NCBI GenBank assembly: GCA_002842495.1 | Contig: PHDB01000013.1 | Location: 1 to 64,000 of the forward strand | Length of the DNA: 64,000 nt | Origin: Bacteroidetes bacterium HGW-Bacteroidetes-6 | GTDB lineage: Bacteria > Bacteroidota > Bacteroidia > Bacteroidales > DTU049 | Direction of reading: 5' to 3' | Part shown: piece by piece, positions 16,408-25,716 of the stretch | Position numbering within the stretch: the first letter of the stretch is position 1 | How the letters are laid out: each line of letters starts with the position of its first letter | Notes under the pieces: model-generated | The model's database searches: none | What the model saw: the letters and a program-made list of their open reading frames with translations, nothing else | What the model was told of the DNA's origin: nothing | Translations under genes and position numbers: made by a program

Positions 16408-18792
16408 ATGTGGAATAAGCTTATCAAATACCTGTTGCGACATCAGTATCTCAATATTGCTATCATTGGAGCATTAACGCTTTTTATGGGATACAAAGCT
16501 ACTCAGGTACAAATGTCGTACGAATATGCGCAAATGCTTCCTTCTTCGGATAGTGTAAGCATCGATTACCAAAACTTTAAAAAGCAATTTGAAGAAGATG
16601 GAAGTGTGTTGTTTGCCGGTATCAATAGCCCAAAACTCAAAGAACTGGATGTTTTCAACCAATGGGTGGATTTGACATCCGACCTGAAAAAGGTGGATGG
16701 GGTAAGCGAAGTTATATCCATCGCCAACTGTGTTACTCTTACCAAAGATACTGTTGCGAAAAAATTTCAAATAAGCAGCGTATTCAACGGTAAGCCGCAA
16801 TCGCAGGCCGAACTCGACAGTATGTTGCAAAAAGTATATGCACTGTCATTTTATGATGAAATGCTTTTCAACTCCCAAAACGATGTGAATATCATGCTGG
16901 TGTATATCAAGAAGGAATTTCTTAATACCAGTGAAAGAGTAGCTCTGATTGACAGGATCAAAGAACCCATCGAAACATTTGGTGCGAAAAACAATATCGA
17001 AATCCATTACTCTGGAATGCCTTATATCCGGACATCCATTTCGAATATGGTACAGAAAGAATTGAAAACTTTCATGTTTTTGGCACTTTTTATAGCCTCG
17101 CTCATACTGCTTTTCTTTTTCCGCTCTTTGAAAGCGATTGCTTTTTCAATTATGGTTGTTGTTGTTGGTGTGGTATGGACACTAGGTAGTCTGGTTCTTT
17201 TGGGTTACGACATAACCATCCTTTCGGGCATACTTCCCCCGGTTCTCATCATTATCGGTATCGAAAATTGTATTTATCTGATTACCAAATACCATTCGGA
17301 GTATGCACAGCATAAAAATCAGGCAAAAGCGCTGGCGCGCGTTGTTCAGAAGGTGGGTTATGCAACTCTGCTTACCAATATGACCACAGCTGTTGGTTTT
17401 GGTTCGTTTATGATTACAGGGAACAGTATTCTTGTACAATTCGGGATTATTGCATTCATCAATATTTTACTGATGTTTGTTTTTACTTTGGTTCTTATTC
17501 CAACTCTTTACAGCCTGTATGAGCCCCCCAAAACACGTCATATCAAGCATCTCGAATTCAACTGGATGTCGGGTATTACCACTGCAATCAGTTCGGTGAT
17601 CCAATTTCACCGCAAACTGGTTCTTGTAGTCGTTATTATACTTCTGCTGGCTTCCGGCTTTGGCATTTCGCTTATAGAGAACAAAGGCAGCATGGTAGAC
17701 GACATTCCCAAAGGAGAAAAACTCTATACCGACATGATGTTTTTTGAGGAAAACATGGGAGGCGTTTTACCTATGGAGGTGACAATTGACACACATAAGA
17801 AGAAAGGCATTTTCAACCTGAGAACACTTCAGAAAATTGACAAATTTCAGCAAAACATCAGAGAAATTCCTTCTATTTCGAAGCCTTTGTCGGTTGTTGA
17901 AATAGTGAAATTTGCCAAGCAGGCGTTTTACAATGGCCGTTCCGATATGTATTCGCTTCCTAATGAAAACGAAAAGAATTTTATTCTGAACTATTTACCT
18001 GATATTGACAAAAGTAAAGACAAAAACGGAATTCTTACATCGTTTATCGATACCAACTATCAGGTTGCACGAATCAGCTTGCGGTTGAAAAATATCTATA
18101 CCCCCGAAATCAAACAAGTAAGGAACCAGCTTCGGACTGAGCTCGACAGTTTGTTTCCAAAAGATAAATTCACTACTGTTATCACCGGTTCGTCTATGGT
18201 TTTTGAAAAAGGCAGCAATTATTTGGTAACCAATCTTATTTATAGCCTTTTGCTTGCGATTCTTATTATTGGTGTGCTTATGTATCTGTTGTTCAATAAT
18301 TTTCAGATGGTTCTTATCAGTATGTCGGCCAATCTCATTCCACTTATTGTTACCGCAGGTCTTATGGGATTTCTTGGGATTGATCTGAAGCCATCAACCA
18401 TTATCATTTACAGTATTGCGCTTGGCATTTCTGTAGATGCGGCCATTCACCTTTTATCGCGTTATCGTCAACAACTCAAAGCAACCGACTGGAAAGTGAA
18501 GGAAAGCATACTGAATGCAGTTAAGGAAACAAGCAATGGAATGATTTATTCGGGTGTTGTTTTGGTTCTTGGCTTTTTTGTATTCATCCTTTCACGTTTT
18601 GGCGGTACTCAAAGTCTGGGCTACCTGATAGGATTTACATTGCTTGTTGCCATGTTTTGCAATCTGGTTATTTTACCATCGCTTATTTTGTATTACGACA
18701 AACGAGCAACAACCAAATCATTCAGTAAACCGGTTCTTGAAATCCTCGAAGACGAAGAGGACGAAGAGGACGCCAAAAAGGAAGAAAAATAA
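16408..18792 (+). CDS. RND superfamily (MMPL-type) exporter
   Basis: A 794-residue protein with the duplicated RND layout: a membrane helix near residue 15, a large periplasmic loop (about 35-210), a bundle of helices (about 215-375), a further helix near residue 407, a second periplasmic loop, then a second bundle (about 610-775). The first bundle has a sterol-sensing-type segment (GILPPVLIIIGIENCIYLITKYH) and the second its counterpart (SIALGISVDAAIHLLSRYR). The charged tail is very acidic (ILEDEEDEEDAKKEEK). The family exports lipids or hydrophobic compounds in cooperation with periplasmic partners. None is adjacent, so the substrate is unknown. Confidence 0.87.
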   Translation: MWNKLIKYLLRHQYLNIAIIGALTLFMGYKATQVQMSYEYAQMLPSSDSVSIDYQNFKKQFEEDGSVLFAGINSPKLKELDVFNQWVDLTSDLKKVDGVSEVISIANCVTLTKDTVAKKFQISSVFNGKPQSQAELDSMLQKVYALSFYDEMLFNSQNDVNIMLVYIKKEFLNTSERVALIDRIKEPIETFGAKNNIEIHYSGMPYIRTSISNMVQKELKTFMFLALFIASLILLFFFRSLKAIAFSIMVVVVGVVWTLGSLVLLGYDITILSGILPPVLIIIGIENCIYLITKYHSEYAQHKNQAKALARVVQKVGYATLLTNMTTAVGFGSFMITGNSILVQFGIIAFINILLMFVFTLVLIPTLYSLYEPPKTRHIKHLEFNWMSGITTAISSVIQFHRKLVLVVVIILLLASGFGISLIENKGSMVDDIPKGEKLYTDMMFFEENMGGVLPMEVTIDTHKKKGIFNLRTLQKIDKFQQNIREIPSISKPLSVVEIVKFAKQAFYNGRSDMYSLPNENEKNFILNYLPDIDKSKDKNGILTSFIDTNYQVARISLRLKNIYTPEIKQVRNQLRTELDSLFPKDKFTTVITGSSMVFEKGSNYLVTNLIYSLLLAILIIGVLMYLLFNNFQMVLISMSANLIPLIVTAGLMGFLGIDLKPSTIIIYSIALGISVDAAIHLLSRYRQQLKATDWKVKESILNAVKETSNGMIYSGVVLVLGFFVFILSRFGGTQSLGYLIGFTLLVAMFCNLVILPSLILYYDKRATTKSFSKPVLEILEDEEDEEDAKKEEK

Positions 18793-18819
18793 TTATATTT
18801 GTTCAAAATCTGCATGCTT

Positions 18820-19686
18820 ATGAAAGGAATTATTCTTGCAGGCGGTTCAGGCACAAGACTTCACCCACTCACACTCAGTATGAGTAAGCAATTGATGCCT
18901 GTTTACGACAAGCCTATGATATACTATCCATTGTCGGTTCTGATGATGGCAGGAATTCGCGAAATACTGATTATAAGCACTCCACACGATTTGCCTCATT
19001 TTAAACATTTGTTGGGTGACGGAACTTCGCTTGGCTGTCGTTTCGAATATGTCGAGCAGCAGGTTCCCAACGGATTGGCTCAGGCTTTTGTTTTAGGAGA
19101 GCATTTTATTGGTAACGATAGTGTTTCACTCATTTTGGGGGATAATATTTTTTATGCTTCAGGTTTTCAGGAATTGCTTCGTGGAACACAAAACCCCGAT
19201 GGAGGAATTGTATTTGCTTATCATGTAAGCGACCCCGAACGTTATGGGGTAGTGGAGTTCGATCAAAACATGAAAGCTATTTCAATTGAAGAAAAGCCAA
19301 AACAACCTAAATCGAATTATGCTGTTCCGGGATTATATTTCTACGATAACAGTGTGGTTGAAATTGCTAAGAATCTCAAACCCAGTGCCCGCGGAGAATA
19401 CGAAATTACCGACATCAACCGTCATTATCTGGCTGAAGGCAGATTGAGTGTGAAAATGTTAAGCAGGGGCACAGCCTGGCTTGATACGGGTACATTCACT
19501 TCATTACTGCAGGCCAGCCAATATGTTGAAGTGATCGAAAGCCGACAGGGACTAAAAATTGGCTGCATCGAAGAAATTGCTTATCGACAAGGATTCATTG
19601 ATCATACTCAACTCGAGAGAATTGCTCAGCCTTTGCTGAAAAGCGGTTACGGACAATATCTTATGTCACTAATTCAGAATGTATGA
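18820..19686 (+). CDS. rfbA: glucose-1-phosphate thymidylyltransferase
   Basis: Makes dTDP-glucose from dTTP and glucose-1-phosphate, the entry to dTDP-deoxysugars. The ATG at 18820 opens directly with the nucleotidyl-transfer signature [17 protein letters not shown], so I reject the earlier TTG at 18799. That gives 288 residues, the usual RfbA length. The motifs [27 protein letters not shown] and [16 protein letters not shown] are all family-typical. A -7-like TATATTTG (18794-18801) precedes it. The stop overlaps the next ATG (ATGA). Confidence 0.95.
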   Translation: MKGIILAGGSGTRLHPLTLSMSKQLMPVYDKPMIYYPLSVLMMAGIREILIISTPHDLPHFKHLLGDGTSLGCRFEYVEQQVPNGLAQAFVLGEHFIGNDSVSLILGDNIFYASGFQELLRGTQNPDGGIVFAYHVSDPERYGVVEFDQNMKAISIEEKPKQPKSNYAVPGLYFYDNSVVEIAKNLKPSARGEYEITDINRHYLAEGRLSVKMLSRGTAWLDTGTFTSLLQASQYVEVIESRQGLKIGCIEEIAYRQGFIDHTQLERIAQPLLKSGYGQYLMSLIQNV

Positions 19687-20630
19687 TTAATATTTTACTC
19701 ACAGGCGGCGCAGGATTTATTGGAAGCGGACTTGCTGAAAAATTGCTGGAGAACCCCGATACATTCCTTGTAATAGTCGATGATCTATCTACAGGCAGTA
19801 TTGATAAACTTCCGGGTCGATTTACCGAACGATATAAGTTTATCAAATGCAATGTGAACGAATATCGTGATATTTCTGAAGTGTTTTTTAATTTTCATTT
19901 CGATTTCGTGTTTCACTATTCGGCTACCGTTGGTGTGCAGCGAACACTCGACAATCCCGTGAGTGTTCTTCGCGATTTACGTAGCATCGAGAATTTGCTC
20001 AACTTAAGCAAAAACTCAAGCGTTAAACGTATTTTCTTCAGTTCGAGCAGCGAGGTGTATGGCGAACCTGTTGAGTTTCCTCAAAACGAAAACACAACCC
20101 CACTCAATTCGAAACTTCCTTACGCGATTGTGAAAAATGCTTCGGAAGCATTCATTAAATCGTATTACAAAGAATTCGGTCTTCCCTATACTATTTTTCG
20201 TTTTTTTAATACTTATGGGCCTAAACAAAGCAAAGATTTTGTCATAAGCCGTTTTATTAATCTTGCTCTGGCTAACAAACCTCTTACTATTTATGGCGAT
20301 GGGCTGCAAACGCGCACTTTTTGTTTTATCGACGACAATGTAGAAGCTACACACCAGTGTTTTGTAAATGCATTGAGCAATCCAAAAGCCGGGAATGAAA
20401 TTATTAACATAGGAAACGACAATGAAACTACTATAGCTCAAATAGCCGAGGCAATTATAAGGGTCACGAAGTCGGATTCCACCATAAAATATTTGCCGGC
20501 TCTCAAAGAAGGTGATATGCGTCGTCGATTACCCGACATTGCAAAAATGAAAAAACTGCTCAAGAGGCCATTGCTTCCTCTCGAAGAAGGAATTGGAAAA
20601 ATACTTGCCGACACCCGCCACATCATGTGA
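19683..20630 (+). CDS. NAD-dependent epimerase/dehydratase (extended SDR)
   Basis: Nucleotide-sugar SDR of 315 residues. The NAD motif is [17 protein letters not shown], the catalytic serine region [11 protein letters not shown] and the YxxxK motif PYAIVK. Later motifs [10 protein letters not shown] and [17 protein letters not shown] resemble UDP-glucuronate decarboxylases and related sugar epimerases. Translational coupling with rfbA upstream (four-base overlap) suggests a surface-sugar task, possibly on a dTDP or UDP sugar. The substrate cannot be decided from the sequence. Confidence 0.8.
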   Translation: MINILLTGGAGFIGSGLAEKLLENPDTFLVIVDDLSTGSIDKLPGRFTERYKFIKCNVNEYRDISEVFFNFHFDFVFHYSATVGVQRTLDNPVSVLRDLRSIENLLNLSKNSSVKRIFFSSSSEVYGEPVEFPQNENTTPLNSKLPYAIVKNASEAFIKSYYKEFGLPYTIFRFFNTYGPKQSKDFVISRFINLALANKPLTIYGDGLQTRTFCFIDDNVEATHQCFVNALSNPKAGNEIINIGNDNETTIAQIAEAIIRVTKSDSTIKYLPALKEGDMRRRLPDIAKMKKLLKRPLLPLEEGIGKILADTRHIM

Positions 20631-20635
20631 ATAGT

Positions 20636-21613
20636 ATGAAGCAAATTATCAAACAATATCAGGATCTTTTTCTGCATCGTTTCAACGAATTAACTTTTTT
20701 GAAAAGACCTGTCGAACTTTATGAGCCTATCGATTATGCATTGGCCGCAGGTGGAAAACGCCTCAGACCCGTGCTTACTGTGATGATATGTGATTTTTTT
20801 GGAAACAACTCCGAAGACGCAATTAATCCTGCGATAGCCATCGAAATTTTTCACAACTTTACTTTGGTTCACGATGACATTATGGACGATGCCCCTATCA
20901 GGCGAGGTCGTCCATCGGTGTACAGCAAATACGGAGTGAATACAGCTATTTTGTCGGGCGACACTATGTTTGCTAAAGCCTATGAGTTTGTGACTTATAC
21001 CCGCGAAGACAAACTTCCTGCTGTATTGAAAGTATTTACCAAAACAGCCATGGAGGTTTGCGAAGGTCAGCAAATCGATATGAATTTCGAAGAAATGCCT
21101 CGTGTATCGATGGCTGAATATATTGAAATGATTTTGCTGAAAACAGCAGTGCTCATGGGAGCTAGTTTGAAAATCGGAGCCATTTTGGGTGGAGCTTCAA
21201 CTGCAGAATGCGATTCGATTTACGATTTTGGCGAAAATGTAGGAATGGTTTTTCAGCTACAGGACGACCTGCTTGATGCTTTCGGCGATGAAGCTACATT
21301 TGGCAAACGTATTGGTGGCGATATTCTCGATTGCAAAAAAACATTCCTCTACGTGAAAACACTCGAAAAACTTCAGCCCGACGAACAAGATAAATTTATT
21401 GACTTGTATGCCAGCAAATCAATGGAAGACAATGAGAAAATTGCCAAAGTGAAAGAAGTTTTCATTCAAAATGCGGTTGTCGACGATTGTCGCGAACTGA
21501 TGAATTATCACCATAAGCTGGCGATGGATGCACTTCAGCATATTAATCTGGATGCCGAAAAAACGGCAGTATTAAAAGAGTTTGCCGAATCATTGCTGGG
21601 TCGCGATTACTAA
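20636..21613 (+). CDS. trans-isoprenyl (polyprenyl) diphosphate synthase
   Basis: Head-to-tail isoprenyl chain elongation enzyme of about 325 residues. The first aspartate-rich motif is HDDIMDDAPIRRGRPS (DDxxD) and the second is QLQDDLLDAFGD. The GGKRLRP substrate motif lies near residue 40. The ATG at 20636 is preferred over a GTG at 20627 that overlaps the previous gene. Two residues ahead of the first DDxxD are V and H rather than bulky aromatics, so the product could be farnesyl, geranylgeranyl or longer. In this phylum one such enzyme often serves quinone or lipid-carrier synthesis. Confidence 0.9.
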   Translation: MKQIIKQYQDLFLHRFNELTFLKRPVELYEPIDYALAAGGKRLRPVLTVMICDFFGNNSEDAINPAIAIEIFHNFTLVHDDIMDDAPIRRGRPSVYSKYGVNTAILSGDTMFAKAYEFVTYTREDKLPAVLKVFTKTAMEVCEGQQIDMNFEEMPRVSMAEYIEMILLKTAVLMGASLKIGAILGGASTAECDSIYDFGENVGMVFQLQDDLLDAFGDEATFGKRIGGDILDCKKTFLYVKTLEKLQPDEQDKFIDLYASKSMEDNEKIAKVKEVFIQNAVVDDCRELMNYHHKLAMDALQHINLDAEKTAVLKEFAESLLGRDY

Positions 21614-21640
21614 CCCAAACACTGTTTTCGGTAGAATAAA

Positions 21641-21648
21641 TAAATTTG
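21641..21648 (+). promoter_or_regulatory. -7 box of gltX
   Basis: TAAATTTG matches the Bacteroidota TAnnTTTG element and leaves a 23-base leader before the ATG at 21672. It supports that start over the upstream in-frame ATG at 21582, which lies inside the preceding gene. Confidence 0.4.
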
Positions 21649-21671
21649 CATTTCCAAAAACACAATTCAAC

Positions 21672-23177
21672 ATGGTACGTGTACGTTTCGCTCCCAGTCC
21701 CACCGGGCCTTTACACATTGGTGGCGTTAGGACTGCTCTTTACAACTATTTTTTTGCGCTTAAAAACGGCGGAAAGCTTATTCTTAGAATTGAAGATACC
21801 GACCAGACAAGGTATGTAGAAGGTGCAGAAAAATATATCATCGAAGGATTGAGTTGGAGCGGAATTGAGTTCGACGAAGGACCTCATATTGGCGGACCTT
21901 TTGGCCCTTACAGGCAGAGCGAACGGAAAGAAATATACTTTCAATATGCAATGCAGCTTATCGAAAGTGGAAATGCTTATTATGCATTCGACACAGCTGA
22001 AGAACTTGATGCCATCCGAAAAGAATATGAATCGCGTAAAGAAACATTCCAGTACGATTGCAGAAGCCGGAACGGCTTGAAAAATTCGCTTACATTGTCG
22101 CAAGAACAAACAAAACAATTTCTTGATAGCGGATGCAATTACACTATTCGCTTGAAAGTTCCCGAAAACACAGTAGTTGAGTTCGATGATATCATACGAG
22201 GCCATGTATCAGTGAAGAGTGAGAACATCGACGACAAAGTTCTTTTCAAAAGCGATGGAATGCCCACTTACCATCTTGCGAATATTGTAGACGATCATTT
22301 AATGGAAATTACGCATGTAATTCGTGGCGAGGAGTGGCTCCCATCGGCACCACTTCATGTGTTGCTTTATCGTTTTCTGGATTGGCAGGCACCTTTGTTT
22401 GCCCATTTACCTCTCCTTCTCAAACCCGACGGAAATGGCAAACTCAGTAAACGAGATGGTGACCGCATGGGATTTCCCGTTTTTCCACTGGAATGGACTG
22501 ATCCAAAAACAGGAGAAAAAAGCTCAGGGTATCGCGAGAGTGGCTATTTTCACGAAGCTTTTATCAATATGCTTGCTTTATTGGGATGGAATCCGGGCGA
22601 TGAGCGCGAAGTAATGAGCATTACCGAAATGAGCAATGCTTTCTCACTCGAACGGGTGAGTAAAAGTGGTGCCAAGTTTGATCCGGTAAAAGCGCGTTGG
22701 TTTAATCATCAATATATGATGAAGAAACCTATCGACGAGCTTGCTTCGGAATTTACCAAAGAATTAAAATCAAATGGCATCGATCCGTTCGATACATCAA
22801 AAATGCTTACCATTACTCAATTGCTTCGAGAACGAGCCGATTTTGTAAAAGACCTTCCTGCCAGTGGAGTTTTTTTCTTTGCGGCACCACAGGAATATAA
22901 CGAAGCTGATTTAAAAAAACACAGTACGCACGACTCAGCATCATGGCTTGCAACTTTATCTGAAATATTTTCATCAACTAAATGGACGCAGGAAAACATT
23001 GATGCTGCCATTGCCGGATTTATCAGCAACAATTCTATTCCTGCCGGTAAGCTTTATAATATTCTTCGTATTGCTGTTGTTGGGAGTTCCTCCGGTCCAC
23101 ATTTATCGGACATCTTGCTTTTACTGGGGGTGGAGGAAACGTGTAAGCGAATGAACGCAATTATTTCCAGATTGTAA
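21672..23177 (+). CDS. gltX: glutamate--tRNA ligase
   Basis: Class I aminoacyl-tRNA synthetase of 501 residues. The frame extends upstream, but conserved sequence begins at the ATG at 21672 (VRVRFAPSPTGPLHIGGVRT) with the HIGH-type motif. RIEDTDQTRYVEG follows. The KMSKS-type motif is KLSKRDGDRMGFPVFP. The C-terminal anticodon-binding domain starts after SLERVSKSGAKFDP. An insertion typical of Bacteroidota GltX lies around WTDPKTGEKSSGYRE. No second gltX or gatCAB is visible here, so I cannot say whether it is discriminating. Confidence 0.96.
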   Translation: MVRVRFAPSPTGPLHIGGVRTALYNYFFALKNGGKLILRIEDTDQTRYVEGAEKYIIEGLSWSGIEFDEGPHIGGPFGPYRQSERKEIYFQYAMQLIESGNAYYAFDTAEELDAIRKEYESRKETFQYDCRSRNGLKNSLTLSQEQTKQFLDSGCNYTIRLKVPENTVVEFDDIIRGHVSVKSENIDDKVLFKSDGMPTYHLANIVDDHLMEITHVIRGEEWLPSAPLHVLLYRFLDWQAPLFAHLPLLLKPDGNGKLSKRDGDRMGFPVFPLEWTDPKTGEKSSGYRESGYFHEAFINMLALLGWNPGDEREVMSITEMSNAFSLERVSKSGAKFDPVKARWFNHQYMMKKPIDELASEFTKELKSNGIDPFDTSKMLTITQLLRERADFVKDLPASGVFFFAAPQEYNEADLKKHSTHDSASWLATLSEIFSSTKWTQENIDAAIAGFISNNSIPAGKLYNILRIAVVGSSSGPHLSDILLLLGVEETCKRMNAIISRL

Positions 23178-23231
23178 GCACATAACAGTCTTTAGCCTTC
23201 CCGCCAATAGCGGGCAATCAACAAAAAACAT

Positions 23232-23239
23232 TACTTTTG
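23232..23239 (+). promoter_or_regulatory. -7 box of the GH3-family gene
   Basis: TACTTTTG lies 16 bases ahead of the ATG at 23256, in an otherwise empty 78-base gap after gltX. No clear TTG is at the -33 position. Confidence 0.4.
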
Positions 23240-23255
23240 TAAAAATATTTCACGC

Positions 23256-24785
23256 ATGCCAATTATAGGGAGTTTAATCAAAAGCGCCATTGAGCTGAAA
23301 AGCAAGATGCCAACCGAAAAACGCAAGCCCTCGCCTATCACACAGCAGAAGAAGGTGCTGAAAAAGCTTCTTCGCAAAGCGCAACTTACAGCGTTTGGAG
23401 AAAACTATCATTTTCCGGAATTGCTGAAAGATGTTGAAATTATTGAAGCCTTTCAAAAGAATGTTCCCATCCACGATTACAACAAAATGCATAACGACTG
23501 GTGGTACCGAACGTTGGCCGGCGAAGCTTATGTATGTTGGCCTGGTCGTGTGAAATATTTTGCACTAAGCTCGGGAACCAGCGAGGCTTCAAGCAAATAT
23601 ATTCCCGTGACGCCCGAAATGCTGCGCGCTATTAAACGCACCAGTGTTCGGCAACTTGTAGCTTTAGCTCGATACGACATTCCATCCGACTTTTTCAAAC
23701 GTGGGATATTGATGTTGGGAGGTTCAACTCATTTGCAATACAACGGGACCTATTATGAAGGTGACTTGAGTGGAATTACTACTGGTAGCATCCCTTTTTG
23801 GTTTCAGCATCATTATAAACCCGGTAAACGAATTAGCCGTGAGCGCAATTGGGAAACAAAACTGGAAGAAATTATCCGCAAAGCCCCTGAGTGGGATATC
23901 GGTGCAATTGTAGGAGTTCCTGCATGGTTTCAGATTTTACTGACTAAAATTATTGAGCGATACAAGCTGAATAATATTCACGAAATCTGGCCTAATTTGA
24001 GTATTTTCACACATGGGGGAGTGAGTTTTGCTCCTTATCAAAAAAGTTTTGAAAAACTACTTGGCAAACCACTGACCTACATCGAAACCTATCTTGCATC
24101 GGAAGGATTTATAGCGTATCAGACCGAGCCTGAAAGTCGTTCAATGTCGATGGTTCTCGACAACGGTATTTTTTACGAATTTGTACCTTTCAACGACAAC
24201 AATTTCGACAACGAAGGTAATATAAACGCCGAAGCAAAGGCTCTTACGATTGATCAGGTTGAAGAAGGAAAAGAATATGCATTGTTGTTAAGTTCTGTTT
24301 CTGGAGCCTGGCGCTATTTGATAGGTGATGTTGTAAAAATAGCTAATCCGGCTTGCCCCCAAATTCAGATTGTGGGTAGAACCAAGCACTATTTAAGTAT
24401 TTGCGGCGAACACCTCAGTCAGGAAAATATGAATCGTGCTATCGAATTGTTTGAGCAGGATTCCAATGTATCAATACCTGAATTTACCGTAGCTGGCTTG
24501 CCTCACGAAAACATGTTTAAACACAAATGGTGGATTGGCACTGACGATCACATTGATCCGGAGCTTGCAGCTGGTGCTATTGATAACGCACTGAAGCAGC
24601 TTAACGATGATTATCGGGTTGAGCGAATTGCAGCTATTCGAAAAATTGAGGTTGAAATACTGCCATTGAGTGTGTTTTATGACTGGATGGCGGCTAAAGG
24701 AAAAGTCGGAGCTTCGCATAAATTCCCCAGAGTAATGAAAAAACACCTTCCCGATTGGCTTGAATACCTCGAAAACAGAAAATAG
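23256..24785 (+). CDS. GH3-family (auxin-responsive promoter type) acyl-adenylating protein
   Basis: A 509-residue member of the GH3 branch of the adenylating superfamily. Plant GH3 enzymes join hormones to amino acids; bacterial members have no established role. The P-loop-like motif is LSSGTSEASSKYIPVT, then VPAWFQILLTKI, the YLASEGFIAYQ segment and LIGDVVKI with the conserved aspartate that binds ATP. GRTKHYLSICGEHLS marks the hinge to the small C-terminal domain. It is followed after three bases by a LysE-type exporter, suggesting a joint operon. The reaction is plausible but the substrates are unknown. Confidence 0.85.
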   Translation: MPIIGSLIKSAIELKSKMPTEKRKPSPITQQKKVLKKLLRKAQLTAFGENYHFPELLKDVEIIEAFQKNVPIHDYNKMHNDWWYRTLAGEAYVCWPGRVKYFALSSGTSEASSKYIPVTPEMLRAIKRTSVRQLVALARYDIPSDFFKRGILMLGGSTHLQYNGTYYEGDLSGITTGSIPFWFQHHYKPGKRISRERNWETKLEEIIRKAPEWDIGAIVGVPAWFQILLTKIIERYKLNNIHEIWPNLSIFTHGGVSFAPYQKSFEKLLGKPLTYIETYLASEGFIAYQTEPESRSMSMVLDNGIFYEFVPFNDNNFDNEGNINAEAKALTIDQVEEGKEYALLLSSVSGAWRYLIGDVVKIANPACPQIQIVGRTKHYLSICGEHLSQENMNRAIELFEQDSNVSIPEFTVAGLPHENMFKHKWWIGTDDHIDPELAAGAIDNALKQLNDDYRVERIAAIRKIEVEILPLSVFYDWMAAKGKVGASHKFPRVMKKHLPDWLEYLENRK

Positions 24786-24788
24786 CGT

Positions 24789-25433
24789 ATGGCAATGTTA
24801 GGTGTTTTTATTGAAGGGATGCTTTTGGGGCTTGTACTGGCAGTTACGCTGGGACCGGCTTTCTTTACTATCATTCAGACATCTATCGACCGAGGCTTCA
24901 AATCGGCTTTCATGTTTGCTATTGGCATTTCGCTCAGCGATATTTTTATAATTTTTGTTTCTTTTCTTGGTCTCTCCAATTTCATCGAAACAGGGAAAAA
25001 CCAAATTTACAGTGGTATTATTGGAGGAATTATTCTCATCCTTTATGGAGTTTATACGTATTTCAAAAAGCCCGATATCCTAAAACGGCGTTCGGGAACT
25101 CTTAAAACACCGGTTAAAACCATCAGCAATTTTACTTTTTTAGCTAAAGGGTTTTTTCTCAATATTGCTAATCCATTTATTATCCTGTTTTGGATAACCA
25201 TTATCGGATACATCACTCAGCGGGCAGAATATGGACATTTAAACCAAACCGCCATCTTTTTCTTTTCCGGAACTATTTTTACTGTTTTCTGTACAGATCT
25301 TCTGAAAAGCTTTATAGGGTTTAAAATCAAGAAATACCTTAAACCACGGGTACAACTTCTTATCAATCGAATTGTTGGAATCTCACTAGCTATTTTTGGA
25401 GTAATTCTTATTATACGTCTTTTGTGGCCCTGA
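24789..25433 (+). CDS. LysE/RhtB-family exporter
   Basis: A 214-residue inner-membrane protein with about six hydrophobic segments. The N-terminal helix ends in GLVLAVTLGPAFFTIIQTSIDRGF, the family signature, and FLNIANPFIILFWI is the second hallmark (NPxxxxFW). The family exports amino acids and related small molecules. Its start lies three bases after the GH3 gene, so it may export the product of that enzyme, but this is inference from spacing only. Confidence 0.85.
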   Translation: MAMLGVFIEGMLLGLVLAVTLGPAFFTIIQTSIDRGFKSAFMFAIGISLSDIFIIFVSFLGLSNFIETGKNQIYSGIIGGIILILYGVYTYFKKPDILKRRSGTLKTPVKTISNFTFLAKGFFLNIANPFIILFWITIIGYITQRAEYGHLNQTAIFFFSGTIFTVFCTDLLKSFIGFKIKKYLKPRVQLLINRIVGISLAIFGVILIIRLLWP

Positions 25434-25448
25434 AAAGACATGTCAGAA

Positions 25449-25475
25449 TTGTCTGTTGAAAAAAATGTATATTTG
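25449..25475 (+). promoter_or_regulatory. promoter of the YGxP lipoprotein gene
   Basis: TTG (25449-25451) and TATATTTG (25468-25475) are 16 bases apart and match the Bacteroidota promoter pattern well. The transcript would begin just ahead of the ATG at 25491, leaving a very short leader. This argues for independent expression of the small gene and for the later start codon. Confidence 0.55.
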
Positions 25476-25490
25476 CTGAAATTATTACCC

Positions 25491-25712
25491 ATGAGACCTT
25501 TTTCACGATTGAGTCGAGTTTTTCTTTTGGGCATTTCAGCTTTAAGTTTATTTATGCTCAACTCTTCATGTAAGCGTAATTCTCATACAACAAAGTATGG
25601 GCCGCCAATCGATTCATATCAGGATCAGCCCATTACAAAATATGGCGTTCCCGTTGATTTAGACGATACCACAACGCTTACAAAATACGGTGCACCCGTT
25701 CCCAATAACTGA
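25491..25712 (+). CDS. small lipoprotein with three TKYGxP repeats
   Basis: A 73-residue protein. I choose the ATG at 25491 because a strong promoter box ends at 25475, inside the longer frame from 25440. Residues 8-26 form a hydrophobic signal peptide and C27 (in FMLNSSCKRN) is the likely lipidated cysteine. The mature part is only ~46 residues and holds three TKYGxP units starting at T34, T49 and T64, an exact 15-residue period (PP, VP and AP after the glycine). It resembles, from memory, short Bacteroidota lipoproteins with YGxP motifs that are associated with radical-SAM enzymes. No such enzyme is in this window, so modification is only a hypothesis. It is convergent with rnhA. Confidence 0.7.
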   Translation: MRPFSRLSRVFLLGISALSLFMLNSSCKRNSHTTKYGPPIDSYQDQPITKYGVPVDLDDTTTLTKYGAPVPNN

Positions 25713-25716
25713 TATT

